Below, piece by piece: positions 8,450 to 16,355 of a DNA stretch of 64,000 nucleotides; the stretch's first letter is position 1; every line of letters starts with the position of its first letter. Source of the stretch: Streptomyces sp. NBC_00223 (GTDB lineage: Bacteria; Actinomycetota; Actinomycetes; Streptomycetales; Streptomycetaceae). The notes beneath the pieces were generated by a model. The model saw nothing but the letters and a program-made list of their open reading frames with translations. It made no database searches and was not told the DNA's origin. The stretch lies in NCBI RefSeq assembly GCF_036199905.1, contig NZ_CP108109.1:3209501-3273500 (forward strand), in the 5' to 3' direction. Made by a program: the position numbers and the translations under genes.

Positions 8450-9027
8450 CACCACTCCTCGGGGTGCTCGACCAGCTCCAGCCGGAAGGTGCTGCCCTTG
8501 CGGCTGTAGCGGCGGATCAGCGGCAGCGGCGGGTAGTAGACGTGCACCGAGACGGCGTGGCTGCTCTCGGAGGCGTTGACGACCTGGTGGACGTGGTTGC
8601 GACCGAAGGCCCGGCCGACGCCCTCCGGCAGCACCCGGTGGCGGTCGACGCCCTCGGCCAGCTCCAGCGACCGCCAGCCCTCGGTGGGCAGCGGCACCGC
8701 GAGCGACTCCTCGGTCAGCTCACCGGCGGCGGTCACGAAGACCCCGTACGAGCCGCCGTGGTCGTGCCAGCCGGTCTCGGCGCCGGGCGGCCAGCCCAGC
8801 AGCCACGCCTCGGCGCCGCCGGGGCCTTCGAGCCGCACCCAGGTGCGGCCTTCGGGGTCGAGCGGCAGGTCGGCGACGCGGGCGGAGTCAGCGGCCACCT
8901 CGCGGGCGAAGGCGAGGAGTTCGGTGAGCGTGGGCGCCTCGGCATCGGCGGGCGCGGTCGGGGACGCGGGTACGGCGGAAGTCGGCAAGGGGGACCACCC
9001 TGGGGCTGCCGCGTCGGCCACCACCAC
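8449..9027 (-). CDS. Cysteine dioxygenase-type cupin
   Basis: Cysteine dioxygenase oxidises L-cysteine to cysteine sulfinic acid using a non-haem Fe(II) held by three histidines. The 192-aa product has the cupin ligand motif GWHDHGGSYGVF and, later, NHVHQVVN, which supplies the third histidine. The C-terminal VHVYYPPLPLIRRY segment is typical of bacterial members. Three consecutive GTG codons at 9027-9019 give alternative starts, and none has a clear Shine-Dalgarno sequence, so the N-terminus is uncertain. A Cys-containing leader peptide and a small hairpin lie immediately upstream. The rhodanese gene overlaps its 3' end by four bases. The pair looks like a cysteine catabolism unit. Confidence 0.87.
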   Translation of the reverse strand: MVVADAAAPGWSPLPTSAVPASPTAPADAEAPTLTELLAFAREVAADSARVADLPLDPEGRTWVRLEGPGGAEAWLLGWPPGAETGWHDHGGSYGVFVTAAGELTEESLAVPLPTEGWRSLELAEGVDRHRVLPEGVGRAFGRNHVHQVVNASESSHAVSVHVYYPPLPLIRRYSRKGSTFRLELVEHPEEW

Positions 9028-9070
9028 AGAACAGGTGGGCTACGACGCGTGACGGAACGGAGGGCCGGGG

Positions 9071-9086
9071 GCGCGCCTCAGCGCGC
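9071..9086 (-). promoter_or_regulatory. Hairpin overlapping the leader-peptide stop codon
   Basis: GCGCGC arms flank a 4-base loop that contains the leader-peptide stop. On the minus strand a wider GGCC pairing could extend the stem. A ribosome stalled at the Cys codons just upstream would prevent this hairpin from forming, which is the geometry expected for attenuation or for masking the downstream start. Confidence 0.45.
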
Positions 9087-9164
9087 GGCCGTACACACGC
9101 AGCCCGCGTACCGGAGGAGGTCGAGATGGACCCTCCGGTGCAGTCGCAGGCCGAGACCGTTCAC
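9078..9164 (-). CDS. 28-aa Cys-containing leader peptide (cysteine-responsive attenuator type)
   Basis: The peptide begins MNGLGLRLHRRVHLDLLR and ends in a short tail with two closely spaced cysteines (CVC). It matches the actinobacterial leader-peptide pattern of an Arg-Arg-x-His-x-Asp-Leu core followed by Cys residues, found upstream of sulfur genes. It sits 50 bp before the cysteine dioxygenase start in the same direction. The GTG start has no Shine-Dalgarno sequence and lies about 8 bases after a possible -10 element, so the mRNA may be leaderless, as reported for cysteine leader peptides in mycobacteria. Ribosome speed at the Cys codons probably sets expression of the cysteine-degrading operon. 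Confidence 0.75.
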   Translation of the reverse strand: MNGLGLRLHRRVHLDLLRYAGCVCTAAR

Positions 9165-9172
9165 GTCAAGGA

Positions 9173-9201
9173 CTGAATCACGCCGTAAGCCCGCCGGTCA
9201 A
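9173..9201 (-). promoter_or_regulatory. Candidate promoter for leader peptide-cysteine dioxygenase-rhodanese operon
   Basis: On the minus strand TTGACC (9201-9196) and ATTCAG (9178-9173) are separated by 17 bases, which fits a housekeeping-type promoter. The predicted start of transcription falls at or within a base or two of the leader GTG at 9164. Confidence 0.45.
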
Positions 9202-9223
9202 GCGGAACGTTTCCGCGGACAGG

Positions 9224-9248
9224 CCGCCCGGGGCGCCGCCCCGGGCGG
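9224..9248 (-). terminator. Terminator of the folate operon
   Basis: The arms CCGCCCGGGGC and GCCCCGGGCGG are perfect over 11 bp around a 3-base loop. The hairpin lies three bases past the stop of the DUF3180 gene, the last gene of the folP-folB-folK transcription unit. Confidence 0.75.
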
Positions 9249-9250
9249 TC

Positions 9251-9751
9251 TCAGCGCTGATGACGGATGTGCGCGCCCGCGTGCGGAGGTGTGTTGTCGT
9301 CGTCGGGCAGCTTGCAGACCCGTTCCAGGAAGAGGGCCGCGGCCACCACCGCGATGCCCGCCAGGACCGCGGCGCCGGCGTAGATGGCCTGGTCACGACG
9401 GGGGTCCATGTCGAGCTTGTACATCACGAGATACACGCCGGTGCCGCCGTACATCCCCACCACCAGGGACGCCACCAGGGCGCTGGCCTGGCCGAAGACC
9501 ACCGCGCGGGCCGCGGCCAGCGGATCGACGGCCTTGGCGCCCGGCCGCCGCTCGCGCTGGGCTCGCAGCCGGGCCCGCAGCGACAGGGCGGTGGCGAAGA
9601 GCGCGGCGGCGATCAGCGCGAGCACGATCGGCGCGGCCACCGGCACCCCCGGCAGTGTGCCCACGCTGTCCCACAGCTTGGCTCCCGCCCACGACAGCAC
9701 GGCCGCGACCGCGAAGAGTCCGACCAGCGTCCTGATCCGCAGCGTCCTCAC
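9251..9751 (-). CDS. DUF3180 family membrane protein
   Basis: The 166-aa integral membrane protein has about four hydrophobic helices: LVGLFAVAAVLSWAGAKLW, APIVLALIAAALFATAL, VVFGQASALVASLVVGMY and YAGAAVLAGIAVVAAALFL. Members of DUF3180 commonly follow folK in actinobacteria, as here, but their function is unknown. I chose the GTG at 9751, which gives the usual MRTLRIRTLVG N-terminus; it has GGAGG about ten bases upstream. It is the last gene of the folate cluster and is followed directly by a strong hairpin. Confidence 0.8.
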   Translation of the reverse strand: MRTLRIRTLVGLFAVAAVLSWAGAKLWDSVGTLPGVPVAAPIVLALIAAALFATALSLRARLRAQRERRPGAKAVDPLAAARAVVFGQASALVASLVVGMYGGTGVYLVMYKLDMDPRRDQAIYAGAAVLAGIAVVAAALFLERVCKLPDDDNTPPHAGAHIRHQR

Positions 9752-9823
9752 CGAGTGCCCGCCTCCACGTCCTCTTGCGTTTCCCGCCCCGCGCCGCACG
9801 TACGGACGCCAAGGTCCCAACGA

Positions 9824-10456
9824 TTACTCGGGCAGTCGGAGTTCCACATCGGTACGGCGCCGCACACCCTCGCGCTCGACCGTGCCGAGCAGATCGGCGA
9901 CCGGACCGTGACCGGGCAGCGCGGCCGCCGGGTCGGCGTCGTACCACGGTACGAGCACGAAGGCGCGCTCATGGGCCCGGGGGTGCGGCAGCGTCAGCTC
10001 CGGGTCGTCGGAGACGACGTCCTGGTACGTGACGATGTCCACATCGATCGTGCGCGGCCCCCAGCGCTCGGTGCGGACCCGCAGATACGCTTCCTCGATC
10101 GCGTGGCCGCGCTCCAGCAGCGCGCTCGGCGGCAGGCTGGTGCGGACGAGCACGACGGCGTTGAAGTAGCTGGGCTGGCTGCCGGGTTCGACGCCCCACG
10201 GCTCGGTCTCGTACACCGGCGAGACGGCCCGTACCCGCACCCCGGGGGTGTCCTCCAGCGCGTCCACCGCGCCTTGCAGGGTCTCCAGCCGGTTGCCCAG
10301 GTTGCTGCCCAGGGCGATCACGGCGGTCCTGGGGTTGCTCAGTGTGCTGTCGGCCGCGTCGACGGCGGCGGTCACGGCGGCCGGTACCGGCTGTACGACG
10401 GGGTCGGCCGGCGAATCGGCCCCGTTCCGGGGGTACTCGGGGTTCGGGGAGCTCAC
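9824..10456 (-). CDS. folK: 2-amino-4-hydroxy-6-hydroxymethyldihydropteridine diphosphokinase
   Basis: FolK transfers pyrophosphate from ATP to 6-hydroxymethyl-dihydropterin in folate synthesis. The 210-aa protein has the IALGSNLGNR motif, the AVSPVYETEPWG loop and the signature RWGPRTIDVDIVTY. An N-terminal extension of about 38 residues (SSPNPEYPRNGAD...) precedes the catalytic core and is Pro/Ala-rich. The GTG start overlaps the folB stop by four bases, so the two are translationally coupled. It is cytoplasmic and acts immediately before FolP. Confidence 0.93.
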   Translation of the reverse strand: MSSPNPEYPRNGADSPADPVVQPVPAAVTAAVDAADSTLSNPRTAVIALGSNLGNRLETLQGAVDALEDTPGVRVRAVSPVYETEPWGVEPGSQPSYFNAVVLVRTSLPPSALLERGHAIEEAYLRVRTERWGPRTIDVDIVTYQDVVSDDPELTLPHPRAHERAFVLVPWYDADPAAALPGHGPVADLLGTVEREGVRRRTDVELRLPE

Positions 10457-10812
10457 GGGCGCCTCCGGGTGATGGTGACGGTCACGTCGTCGAAGGGCAC
10501 GGTGATCGGCGCGTCCGGCTTGTGGACGGTCACCTCGACCTCCTGCACCAGCGTGTGCCCCAGACATGTGTCCGCGATGCGCTGCGCGAGCGTCTCGATG
10601 AGGTTGACCGGCTCGCCGGAGACGACGGCCGCGACCTGTTCGGAGAGCACACCGTAGTGCACGGTCTTCGTCAGGTCGTCACCGGCCGCCGCCGGGGCCG
10701 TGTCCAGGCTCAGCGCGAGGTCGACGACGAAGATCTGCCCGTTCTCGCGCTCGTGCGCGAACACCCCGTGGTGCCCGCGGACGCTCAGTCCGCGCAGCGT
10801 GACGCGATCCAC
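10453..10812 (-). CDS. folB: Dihydroneopterin aldolase
   Basis: The 119-aa FolB cleaves dihydroneopterin to 6-hydroxymethyl-dihydropterin and glycolaldehyde. The N-terminal LRGLSVRGHHGVFAHERENGQ, the central NLIETLAQRIADTCL and the C-terminal VEVTVHKPDAPI segments are diagnostic. The GTG at 10812 gives the family length. It lies four bases after the NTF2-like gene and overlaps folK, within a compact folP-NTF2-folB-folK unit. Confidence 0.93.
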   Translation of the reverse strand: MDRVTLRGLSVRGHHGVFAHERENGQIFVVDLALSLDTAPAAAGDDLTKTVHYGVLSEQVAAVVSGEPVNLIETLAQRIADTCLGHTLVQEVEVTVHKPDAPITVPFDDVTVTITRRRP

Positions 10813-10816
10813 GCTC

Positions 10817-11317
10817 TCACTCCTCCATGTTGTCGGCCGGTCCGTCGGTGTCGTCCGTGCCGTCGATGCCGTCGGTCTCGTCGTCCTCCTCGGCCAGCAC
10901 CGGCGAGCCGTGGTGCGCCCACAGATGCCAGCCGCCGGCGGTGCGGCGGAAGACATTGGTGGCCACGACCAGCCCGCCGACCAGCGAGCCCGCCGAGCCG
11001 TCGTCCTCGGCCGGCCCGCCGGTGAGGATGTTCTCCGTGCAGGTCACCAGGGCGCAGTCGCCGTCCACGGCGACCTCCACATCGGTGAGGAAGAACTGGA
11101 TGTACTCGGTGTTGGCCATGATCAGCGCGTACGAGCGCATGACCTCGCGGCGGCCGCGCAGCACCGGCCAGCCGGGGTGGACCACGGTCACCGACTCGGC
11201 GAGCGGGCCGTCCAGCACGACCGACTCCAGCGCGTCCAGGTCCGAGGTCTCGATGGCGTCGTAGAACGCCTGGTTGGCGCGCTCGACCGCGCGCGCCTCC
11301 GCGGTACGGGCGGTCAC
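10817..11317 (-). CDS. NTF2-like (SnoaL-type) protein in the folate operon
   Basis: This 166-aa cytoplasmic protein has the alpha+beta barrel pattern of the NTF2/SnoaL superfamily: RANQAFYDAIETSDLDALESV at the start and the strand-rich ALVTCTENIL and GGWHLWAHHGSPV segments later. It ends in a very acidic tail (EEDDETDGIDGTDDTDG). Its start overlaps the folP stop by four bases and folB follows four bases later, so it is made with the pterin enzymes. The function is unknown; the conserved position suggests binding of a pterin or a folate-pathway intermediate, which is inference. Confidence 0.8.
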   Translation of the reverse strand: MTARTAEARAVERANQAFYDAIETSDLDALESVVLDGPLAESVTVVHPGWPVLRGRREVMRSYALIMANTEYIQFFLTDVEVAVDGDCALVTCTENILTGGPAEDDGSAGSLVGGLVVATNVFRRTAGGWHLWAHHGSPVLAEEDDETDGIDGTDDTDGPADNMEE

Positions 11318-12219
11318 GCCGCGTCCCCGGCGGCCGTGTCCCGGCCGGTGGACGGGCACGCCTGCGCGATCTCGATGGCCCGCGCCACCCGGACGGCGTC
11401 GGCGGTCGCCCGGACCTCGTGCACCCGGACCGCCCAGGCGCCCTCGCGGGCGGCGATCGCGCTCACCGCCGCCGTGGCGGCGTCGCGTTCCCTGGCCGGC
11501 GGCGGGGCGCCGCCGTCCCCGGCCAGCACCCGGCCGAGGAACCGCTTGCGCGAGGCGGCCACCAGCAGCGGGCGGCCCAGCCGCCGCAGCTCCGCGAGAT
11601 GGGCCATCAGCACCAGGTCGTGCTCGGCGTTCTTGGCGAAGCCGAGACCCGGGTCGAGCACGATCCGCTCGGGGTCCACTCCCCCGGCCACCGCGCGCTC
11701 CATCCCGGCCCGCAGCTCGGCCAGCACCTCGGCGAGCACATCGCCGTACACCGCGCGGTTGTTCATGTCGATGCTCTGCCCGCGCCAGTGCATGAGCACG
11801 AACGGGGTCCGCGCGGCCGCGACCACCGCGATCATGCCGGGGTCGGCGAGGCCGCCGCTGACGTCGTTGACCAGCCGGGCGCCTGCGGCGAGCGCCCGCT
11901 CGGCGACGGCGGCCCGCATCGTGTCGACGCTGACCAGCACGCCGGCCGCGGCCAGCTCGCGGACCACCGGGACGACCCGGCGCAGCTCCTCGGACTCGTC
12001 CACCCGGGCCGCGCCCGGCCGGGTCGACTCGCCGCCGACGTCCACGATGTCCGCGCCCTGCGCGACCAGGTCGAGGCCGTGCTTGACCGCCAGCTCCGGG
12101 TCGAACCACTGCCCGCCGTCGGAGAACGAGTCGGGGGTCACGTTCACCACGCCCATGACGGCGCAGCGGTCCCACTCCGGCAGCCCGCGGGGGCCGGTCC
12201 GGCCCTGTGACGTACTCAT
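11314..12219 (-). CDS. folP: Dihydropteroate synthase
   Basis: FolP joins 6-hydroxymethyl-dihydropterin pyrophosphate to p-aminobenzoate and is the sulfonamide target. The 301-aa protein has the pABA-loop motif VNVTPDSFSDGG, the GGESTRPGA motif, NDVSGG, DPGLGFAKN and the SRKRFLG loop. It starts with ATG at 12219 and is the first of the tightly packed folate genes, 16 bases after the LysX-like gene. A Pro-rich insert (GDGGAPPPARERDA) follows the SRKRFLG segment. Confidence 0.95.
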   Translation of the reverse strand: MSTSQGRTGPRGLPEWDRCAVMGVVNVTPDSFSDGGQWFDPELAVKHGLDLVAQGADIVDVGGESTRPGAARVDESEELRRVVPVVRELAAAGVLVSVDTMRAAVAERALAAGARLVNDVSGGLADPGMIAVVAAARTPFVLMHWRGQSIDMNNRAVYGDVLAEVLAELRAGMERAVAGGVDPERIVLDPGLGFAKNAEHDLVLMAHLAELRRLGRPLLVAASRKRFLGRVLAGDGGAPPPARERDAATAAVSAIAAREGAWAVRVHEVRATADAVRVARAIEIAQACPSTGRDTAAGDAA

Positions 12220-12235
12220 GAGGCCAGCGTACGGG

Positions 12236-14092
12236 TCAGGCGACCGCGCTCTGCTTGCGCGGGTCCGCGGCGGTGGTCTGCGGGGTCGCGTAGCCGGGCT
12301 TGTGGCGGTGCGGCGGGCGGTTGGCGCGGCCCGGCAGGAAGCGCTGGAGAGCGGCCGGCAGCGGCAGGGAGAGGGTCACGAATCCCTCGGCCTGCATGAT
12401 GGCGAAGCCGATCCTCGGCAGGTCGCGGGAGTTGGGGAAGACCAGGAATCGCGGCACCCATTCGGGCTGGAACTTGGCGTTGAACTTGTACAGCGACTCG
12501 ATCTGGAACCACCGCGACAGGAAGACCAGCAGACCGCGCCAGCCGCGCAGCACGGGACCCGCGCCGATCCGCTCACCGCGGGCCAGCGCGGAGCGGAACA
12601 TCGCGAAGTTCAGCGACACCCGGGCCACACCGAGCGCCGGGGCCTGCTGGAGGGCGGCGACGATCAGCAGTTCGTTGAGCCCGGGGTCGGCCGAGCGGTC
12701 GCGGCGCATCAGTTCGAGCGACATGCCGTCGGGGCCCCAGGGCACGAAGTGCAGTACGGCCCGGAGGTCGCCCAGCTCGGGGTTCGGCGCGCCCGGCTCG
12801 CGGTTCTTGTGCGCGGTGACGACCACGCAGTCGGCGTCGGCGTCCTCGCCGAAGCGGCCGAGCGCCATCGAGAAGCCGCGCTCGGTGTCGGTGCCGCGCC
12901 AGGCGTCGGCGGCGAGCCGTACCTTCTGCTTCTCGCCCTCGGTCAGCTCACCGACCCGGCGCACCCGGCAGACGTATCCGCTGCGCTCGATCCGCTTGAC
13001 CATCTGCCGGACATTGCGCATCGCGCGGCCCTGGAGGGTGAAGGCGGCGGTGGTCACGATGGCCTCGTCGCCGAGCTCCAGGGCGTCCAGGCCGGTCTCC
13101 CGGGTCCACACCTCGCCGCCGGTCTCGCTGCACCCGACGACGGCGGGCAGCCAGGCGTGGGCGCGGGCCAGCTCCATGTACGCGTCGATGGCGCCGGGCC
13201 ACGCCTCCACGTCGCCGATCGGGTCGCCGCCGGCCAGGGCCACCCCGGAGACCACCCGGTAGCAGATCGCGGCCTTGCCGCTGGGCGAGAAGACCACGGA
13301 CTTGTCGCGGCGCAGCGCGAAGTGGCCGAGGGAGTCACGGGCGCCGTGCCGGGCCAGCAGGGCCCGCAGCCGGTCCTCGTCCTGCTCGCTGAGCTCGGCG
13401 ACCGGGCGGGCCGGGCGCAGCGCGAGATAGACGGTGGAGCAGGCGATGAGCAGGCCGAGGCCGCCGAGCGAGTAGCTGACGACGTCGCCGACCCGGTCGC
13501 TGGTGTAGTGGACCGGGCCGTCGAAGCCGAACAGGCCGTAGAGCACATGGCGGCAGCGGTCCAGGAAGCCGGGCTCGCCGCGCTCGGAGGAGGGGTGGGC
13601 GCTGGTGATGACGAGGCCGAGCAGGAAGGCGGACGCGCTCAGGACGGTGAAGTTCAGCAGGGCCCGCCAGCGGGTGCGCGGGTCGGACAGCGCGGTGAAC
13701 TGGCCGCGGTGTCTGATCAGCAGGGCCAGCAGCCCGAGCGAGACCAGGGCGCCGAAGACCGAGTGCCGGTAGATCAGCTGGGTGGCGGCGCCGACCGGCA
13801 GCAGCGCGACGGTCGCCCACCAGGCACGCTGCTTTCCGCGCTTGAGCGCGTGGGCGAGCATCAGCAGCAGGATGCCGGTGACCACGGAGGTCGCGGCGGC
13901 CAGTGAGCTGACGGTGCCGGGGAAGACCGCCGCCAGGTTGTGCATCCGGCCGTTGCGGAAGGCCGGGAAGACCGCCGACACCACATCGAGCAGGCCGATC
14001 ACGGCCCCCGCGGTGCCGATGATCACCGGGACAGCCGAGGAACGCAGCAGCCACAGCCGGCGTCGCCGGTCACAGGAGTGGTCAGCGGACAT
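12236..14092 (-). CDS. LysX/MprF-like membrane protein with C-terminal DUF2156 (phosphatidylglycerol lysyltransferase) domain
   Basis: The 618-aa protein has an N-terminal membrane part of about six helices (residues 20-235) and a cytoplasmic C-terminal GNAT-like DUF2156 domain with GHFALRRDK, AGGDPIGD and FRSALARGERIGAGP segments. These domains transfer an aminoacyl group to phosphatidylglycerol in MprF and LysX proteins. There is no lysyl-tRNA synthetase domain here, unlike mycobacterial LysX, so any aminoacyl-tRNA must come from elsewhere. The ATG at 14092 with GAGG eight bases upstream is preferred over a GTG three codons earlier. It lies just upstream of the folate genes and diverges from an esterase gene. 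It probably modifies membrane charge. Confidence 0.8.
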   Translation of the reverse strand: MSADHSCDRRRRLWLLRSSAVPVIIGTAGAVIGLLDVVSAVFPAFRNGRMHNLAAVFPGTVSSLAAATSVVTGILLLMLAHALKRGKQRAWWATVALLPVGAATQLIYRHSVFGALVSLGLLALLIRHRGQFTALSDPRTRWRALLNFTVLSASAFLLGLVITSAHPSSERGEPGFLDRCRHVLYGLFGFDGPVHYTSDRVGDVVSYSLGGLGLLIACSTVYLALRPARPVAELSEQDEDRLRALLARHGARDSLGHFALRRDKSVVFSPSGKAAICYRVVSGVALAGGDPIGDVEAWPGAIDAYMELARAHAWLPAVVGCSETGGEVWTRETGLDALELGDEAIVTTAAFTLQGRAMRNVRQMVKRIERSGYVCRVRRVGELTEGEKQKVRLAADAWRGTDTERGFSMALGRFGEDADADCVVVTAHKNREPGAPNPELGDLRAVLHFVPWGPDGMSLELMRRDRSADPGLNELLIVAALQQAPALGVARVSLNFAMFRSALARGERIGAGPVLRGWRGLLVFLSRWFQIESLYKFNAKFQPEWVPRFLVFPNSRDLPRIGFAIMQAEGFVTLSLPLPAALQRFLPGRANRPPHRHKPGYATPQTTAADPRKQSAVA

Positions 14093-14302
14093 CCGCGGCA
14101 CCTCGCGGAACCTGGACCGGGCTTTCGCCCTCTACCTGAGCAGACATGGGCCACCAAACCCCAACATCAACGAGGATCACGGGCATTTACCCGTGTTGTT
14201 CCCCAGTATGAATATTTTGCGTCCTCTAGGACGTGAACCCGCCCCTCCGGGTTCCGTCCGGTCAGGCACAACTGGGTCGAGACGGAAAGTACATCTGCCG
14301 CC

Positions 14303-15598
14303 ATGGGACTGATGAGCAAGAAGATGCTGCTCCTGGCCGTCGTACTCGCGATCTGCCTGTTCGCGGCGACGGTGTGGCTCTGGCCTCGGCTGGCCCGGCG
14401 CGGGGTGACCCCGGTGCTGGGCCGGGTCGGGGCGCTGCTGGCCACTCAGCTGTCGCTGCTGGCCGCACTGGGCCTCGCGGCCAACACCTACTTCGGCTTC
14501 TACGGCTCCTGGGCCGACCTCTTCGGCCAGGAGACCACACCCGGGACGGTCATCGACCACACCACGGCCGACGCGGCCTCGCAACTGCGGGTGATCGAAC
14601 TCATCAAGGCCAGCATGCCGGGCGGGGGTACGCCGCGCAAGGCGGGCCGGATCGAGAAGGTGCTGCTGGGCGGCAGCCGCTCGGGGATCACCTCGCCCGC
14701 CTTCGTGTACCTGCCGCCGGAGTACTTCACCCAGCCCCACCGGGTCTTCCCGGCGGCGGTGGTGCTGACGGGCTACCCGGGCACGGCCGAGAGCCTGTAC
14801 CGGCGGCTGAAGTACCCGTCGGTGGCGACCTCCCAGGTGCGGCAGGGAATAGAGCAGCCGATGGTGCTGATCATGATGCGCCCGACGGTCGTCCCCCCGC
14901 GCGACACCGAGTGCGTGGACGTGCCCGGCGGGCCGCGGACGGAGACGTACTTCGCCAAGGACCTGCCCGCCGCGATCAGGTCGCACTACCGGGTCGGGTC
15001 GGGCCCGGGGAGCTGGGGGATCATCGGGGACTCCACCGGCGGCTACTGCGCCCTGAAACTGGCGCTCCAGGACCCGGGCAGCTACTCGGCGGCGGTGGCC
15101 CTGTCCGCGGACTACGTCTGCCCGGAGGACCGGACGACCGGCGATCTGTTCGGCGGCAGCGCGGCCGTGCGCCGGGCCAACAACCTGCCCTGGCGGCTGA
15201 CCCACCTGCCGCAGCCGCCGGTGAGCCTGCTGGTGACCAGCAGCAGGCACGGGGAGCGCAACTACCGGGCCACCGAGCACTTCATCAGCCTGGTGAAGGG
15301 CCCGACCCGGGTCTCCGCGATCATCCTGCCGAGCGGCGGCCACAACCTCACCACCTGGGGCCGGGAGCTGCCGGCCGCGATGCGCTGGCTGTCGGACCGG
15401 CTGGTCCCGGACGCGCCGCCCGCGGGGAAGGCCCCCGCGAAGGCGCCGCGCACCGTCCCGGTGCACCGCGTCCAGCCCGGTCACCCCGGCGGGAAGCCCC
15501 CGCGGTCCGGTACGGAGCCGACCCGGGCGGCCGGTGACACCAGCGCCGAGGCCCGGGGCGAGAGCGACAAGCGGAAGGCCCTCAGCCGCGGCCGATGA
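14303..15598 (+). CDS. Membrane-anchored alpha/beta-hydrolase (esterase, antigen 85/EstA type)
   Basis: The 431-aa protein has an N-terminal membrane segment ([21 protein letters not shown]) and a second hydrophobic stretch near residue 50. The exterior alpha/beta-hydrolase domain includes [17 protein letters not shown] and the nucleophile elbow [11 protein letters not shown]. The probable catalytic histidine is in [11 protein letters not shown] near residue 355. This resembles the putative esterase family that includes mycolyltransferases. The C-terminal 60 residues are Pro/Lys-rich and low in complexity. It diverges from the LysX-like gene, with AT-rich sequence upstream that probably holds both promoters, and its end overlaps the convergent folE by 17 bp. 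The substrate is unknown. Confidence 0.8.
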   Translation: MGLMSKKMLLLAVVLAICLFAATVWLWPRLARRGVTPVLGRVGALLATQLSLLAALGLAANTYFGFYGSWADLFGQETTPGTVIDHTTADAASQLRVIELIKASMPGGGTPRKAGRIEKVLLGGSRSGITSPAFVYLPPEYFTQPHRVFPAAVVLTGYPGTAESLYRRLKYPSVATSQVRQGIEQPMVLIMMRPTVVPPRDTECVDVPGGPRTETYFAKDLPAAIRSHYRVGSGPGSWGIIGDSTGGYCALKLALQDPGSYSAAVALSADYVCPEDRTTGDLFGGSAAVRRANNLPWRLTHLPQPPVSLLVTSSRHGERNYRATEHFISLVKGPTRVSAIILPSGGHNLTTWGRELPAAMRWLSDRLVPDAPPAGKAPAKAPRTVPVHRVQPGHPGGKPPRSGTEPTRAAGDTSAEARGESDKRKALSRGR

Positions 15599-16190
15599 TC
15601 AGGCTCATCGCCTCGGAGCGGGTCGCGGAGTCGCGCAGCTGGCCGCGGACCGCCGAGGTGATGGTCTTCGCGCCGGGCTTGCGCACCCCGCGCATCGTCA
15701 TGCACATGTGCTCGCACTCGACGACCACGATCACCCCGCGCGGCTCCAGGATGCGCATCAGGGCGTCGGCGATCTGCGTGGTGAGACGCTCCTGCACCTG
15801 CGGGCGGCGGGCGTACACGTCGACCAGCCGGGCCAGCTTGGACAGCCCGGTGATCTTGCCGCTGGCGGACGGGATGTAGCCCACATGGGCGACGCCGACG
15901 AACGGCACGAGGTGGTGCTCGCAAGAAGACATCACCTCGATGTCCTTGACCAGCACCATCTCGTCGTGGCCCAGGTCGAAGGTGGTGGTCAGTACGTCCT
16001 CGGGCTCCTGCCACAGCCCGGCGAATATCTCCCGGTACGCACGGGCCACCCGGCCCGGGGTCTCGCGCAGGCCCTCGCGGTCCGGGTCCTCGCCCACCGC
16101 GATCAGCAGCTCGCGGATCGCGGCCTCGGCCCGCTTCTCGTCGAAGTCGCCGGCCGGCGCCTGGCCGTCGAACGTCAGGGGGTCGGTCAT
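15582..16190 (-). CDS. folE: GTP cyclohydrolase I
   Basis: FolE converts GTP to 7,8-dihydroneopterin triphosphate, the first step of folate synthesis. The 202-aa protein has the zinc and active-site motif [10 protein letters not shown], the [19 protein letters not shown] segment, RPQVQERLT and the zinc Cys region [13 protein letters not shown]. The ATG at 16190 gives the standard length. It lies just downstream of ftsH, separated from it by a strong terminator, and is convergent with the esterase gene. Confidence 0.95.
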   Translation of the reverse strand: MTDPLTFDGQAPAGDFDEKRAEAAIRELLIAVGEDPDREGLRETPGRVARAYREIFAGLWQEPEDVLTTTFDLGHDEMVLVKDIEVMSSCEHHLVPFVGVAHVGYIPSASGKITGLSKLARLVDVYARRPQVQERLTTQIADALMRILEPRGVIVVVECEHMCMTMRGVRKPGAKTITSAVRGQLRDSATRSEAMSLIIGRG

Positions 16191-16248
16191 GGGTGAGTGC
16201 CTCGTTCCTTGTACTGCGGCGGCCGACAGAGGACGGCCCCGGATGCAA

Positions 16249-16286
16249 AGCCGCGGCCCCAAGGCTAAAACCTCGGGGCCGCGGCT
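16249..16286 (-). terminator. Terminator of ftsH
   Basis: Stem arms of about 16 bp (AGCCGCGGCCCCAAGG and CCTCGGGGCCGCGGCT, one mismatch) surround the loop CTAAAA. On the minus strand the stem is followed by TTT. It lies about 70 bases after the ftsH stop and upstream of folE. Confidence 0.8.
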
Positions 16287-16355
16287 CGCATTCCTGTTCG
16301 TACTCAGCTGCCGGGTGCTCAGCTGTCCGTGCTGTCGGTGCTCAACCGGTCGGGA

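Noticed and set aside
10700..13906. Very long plus-strand open frame opposite folB-folP-LysX
   Set aside because: It is antisense to a well-supported operon. The translation is low-complexity Arg/Ala/Pro/Ser sequence without family motifs, as expected from GC-rich third positions.
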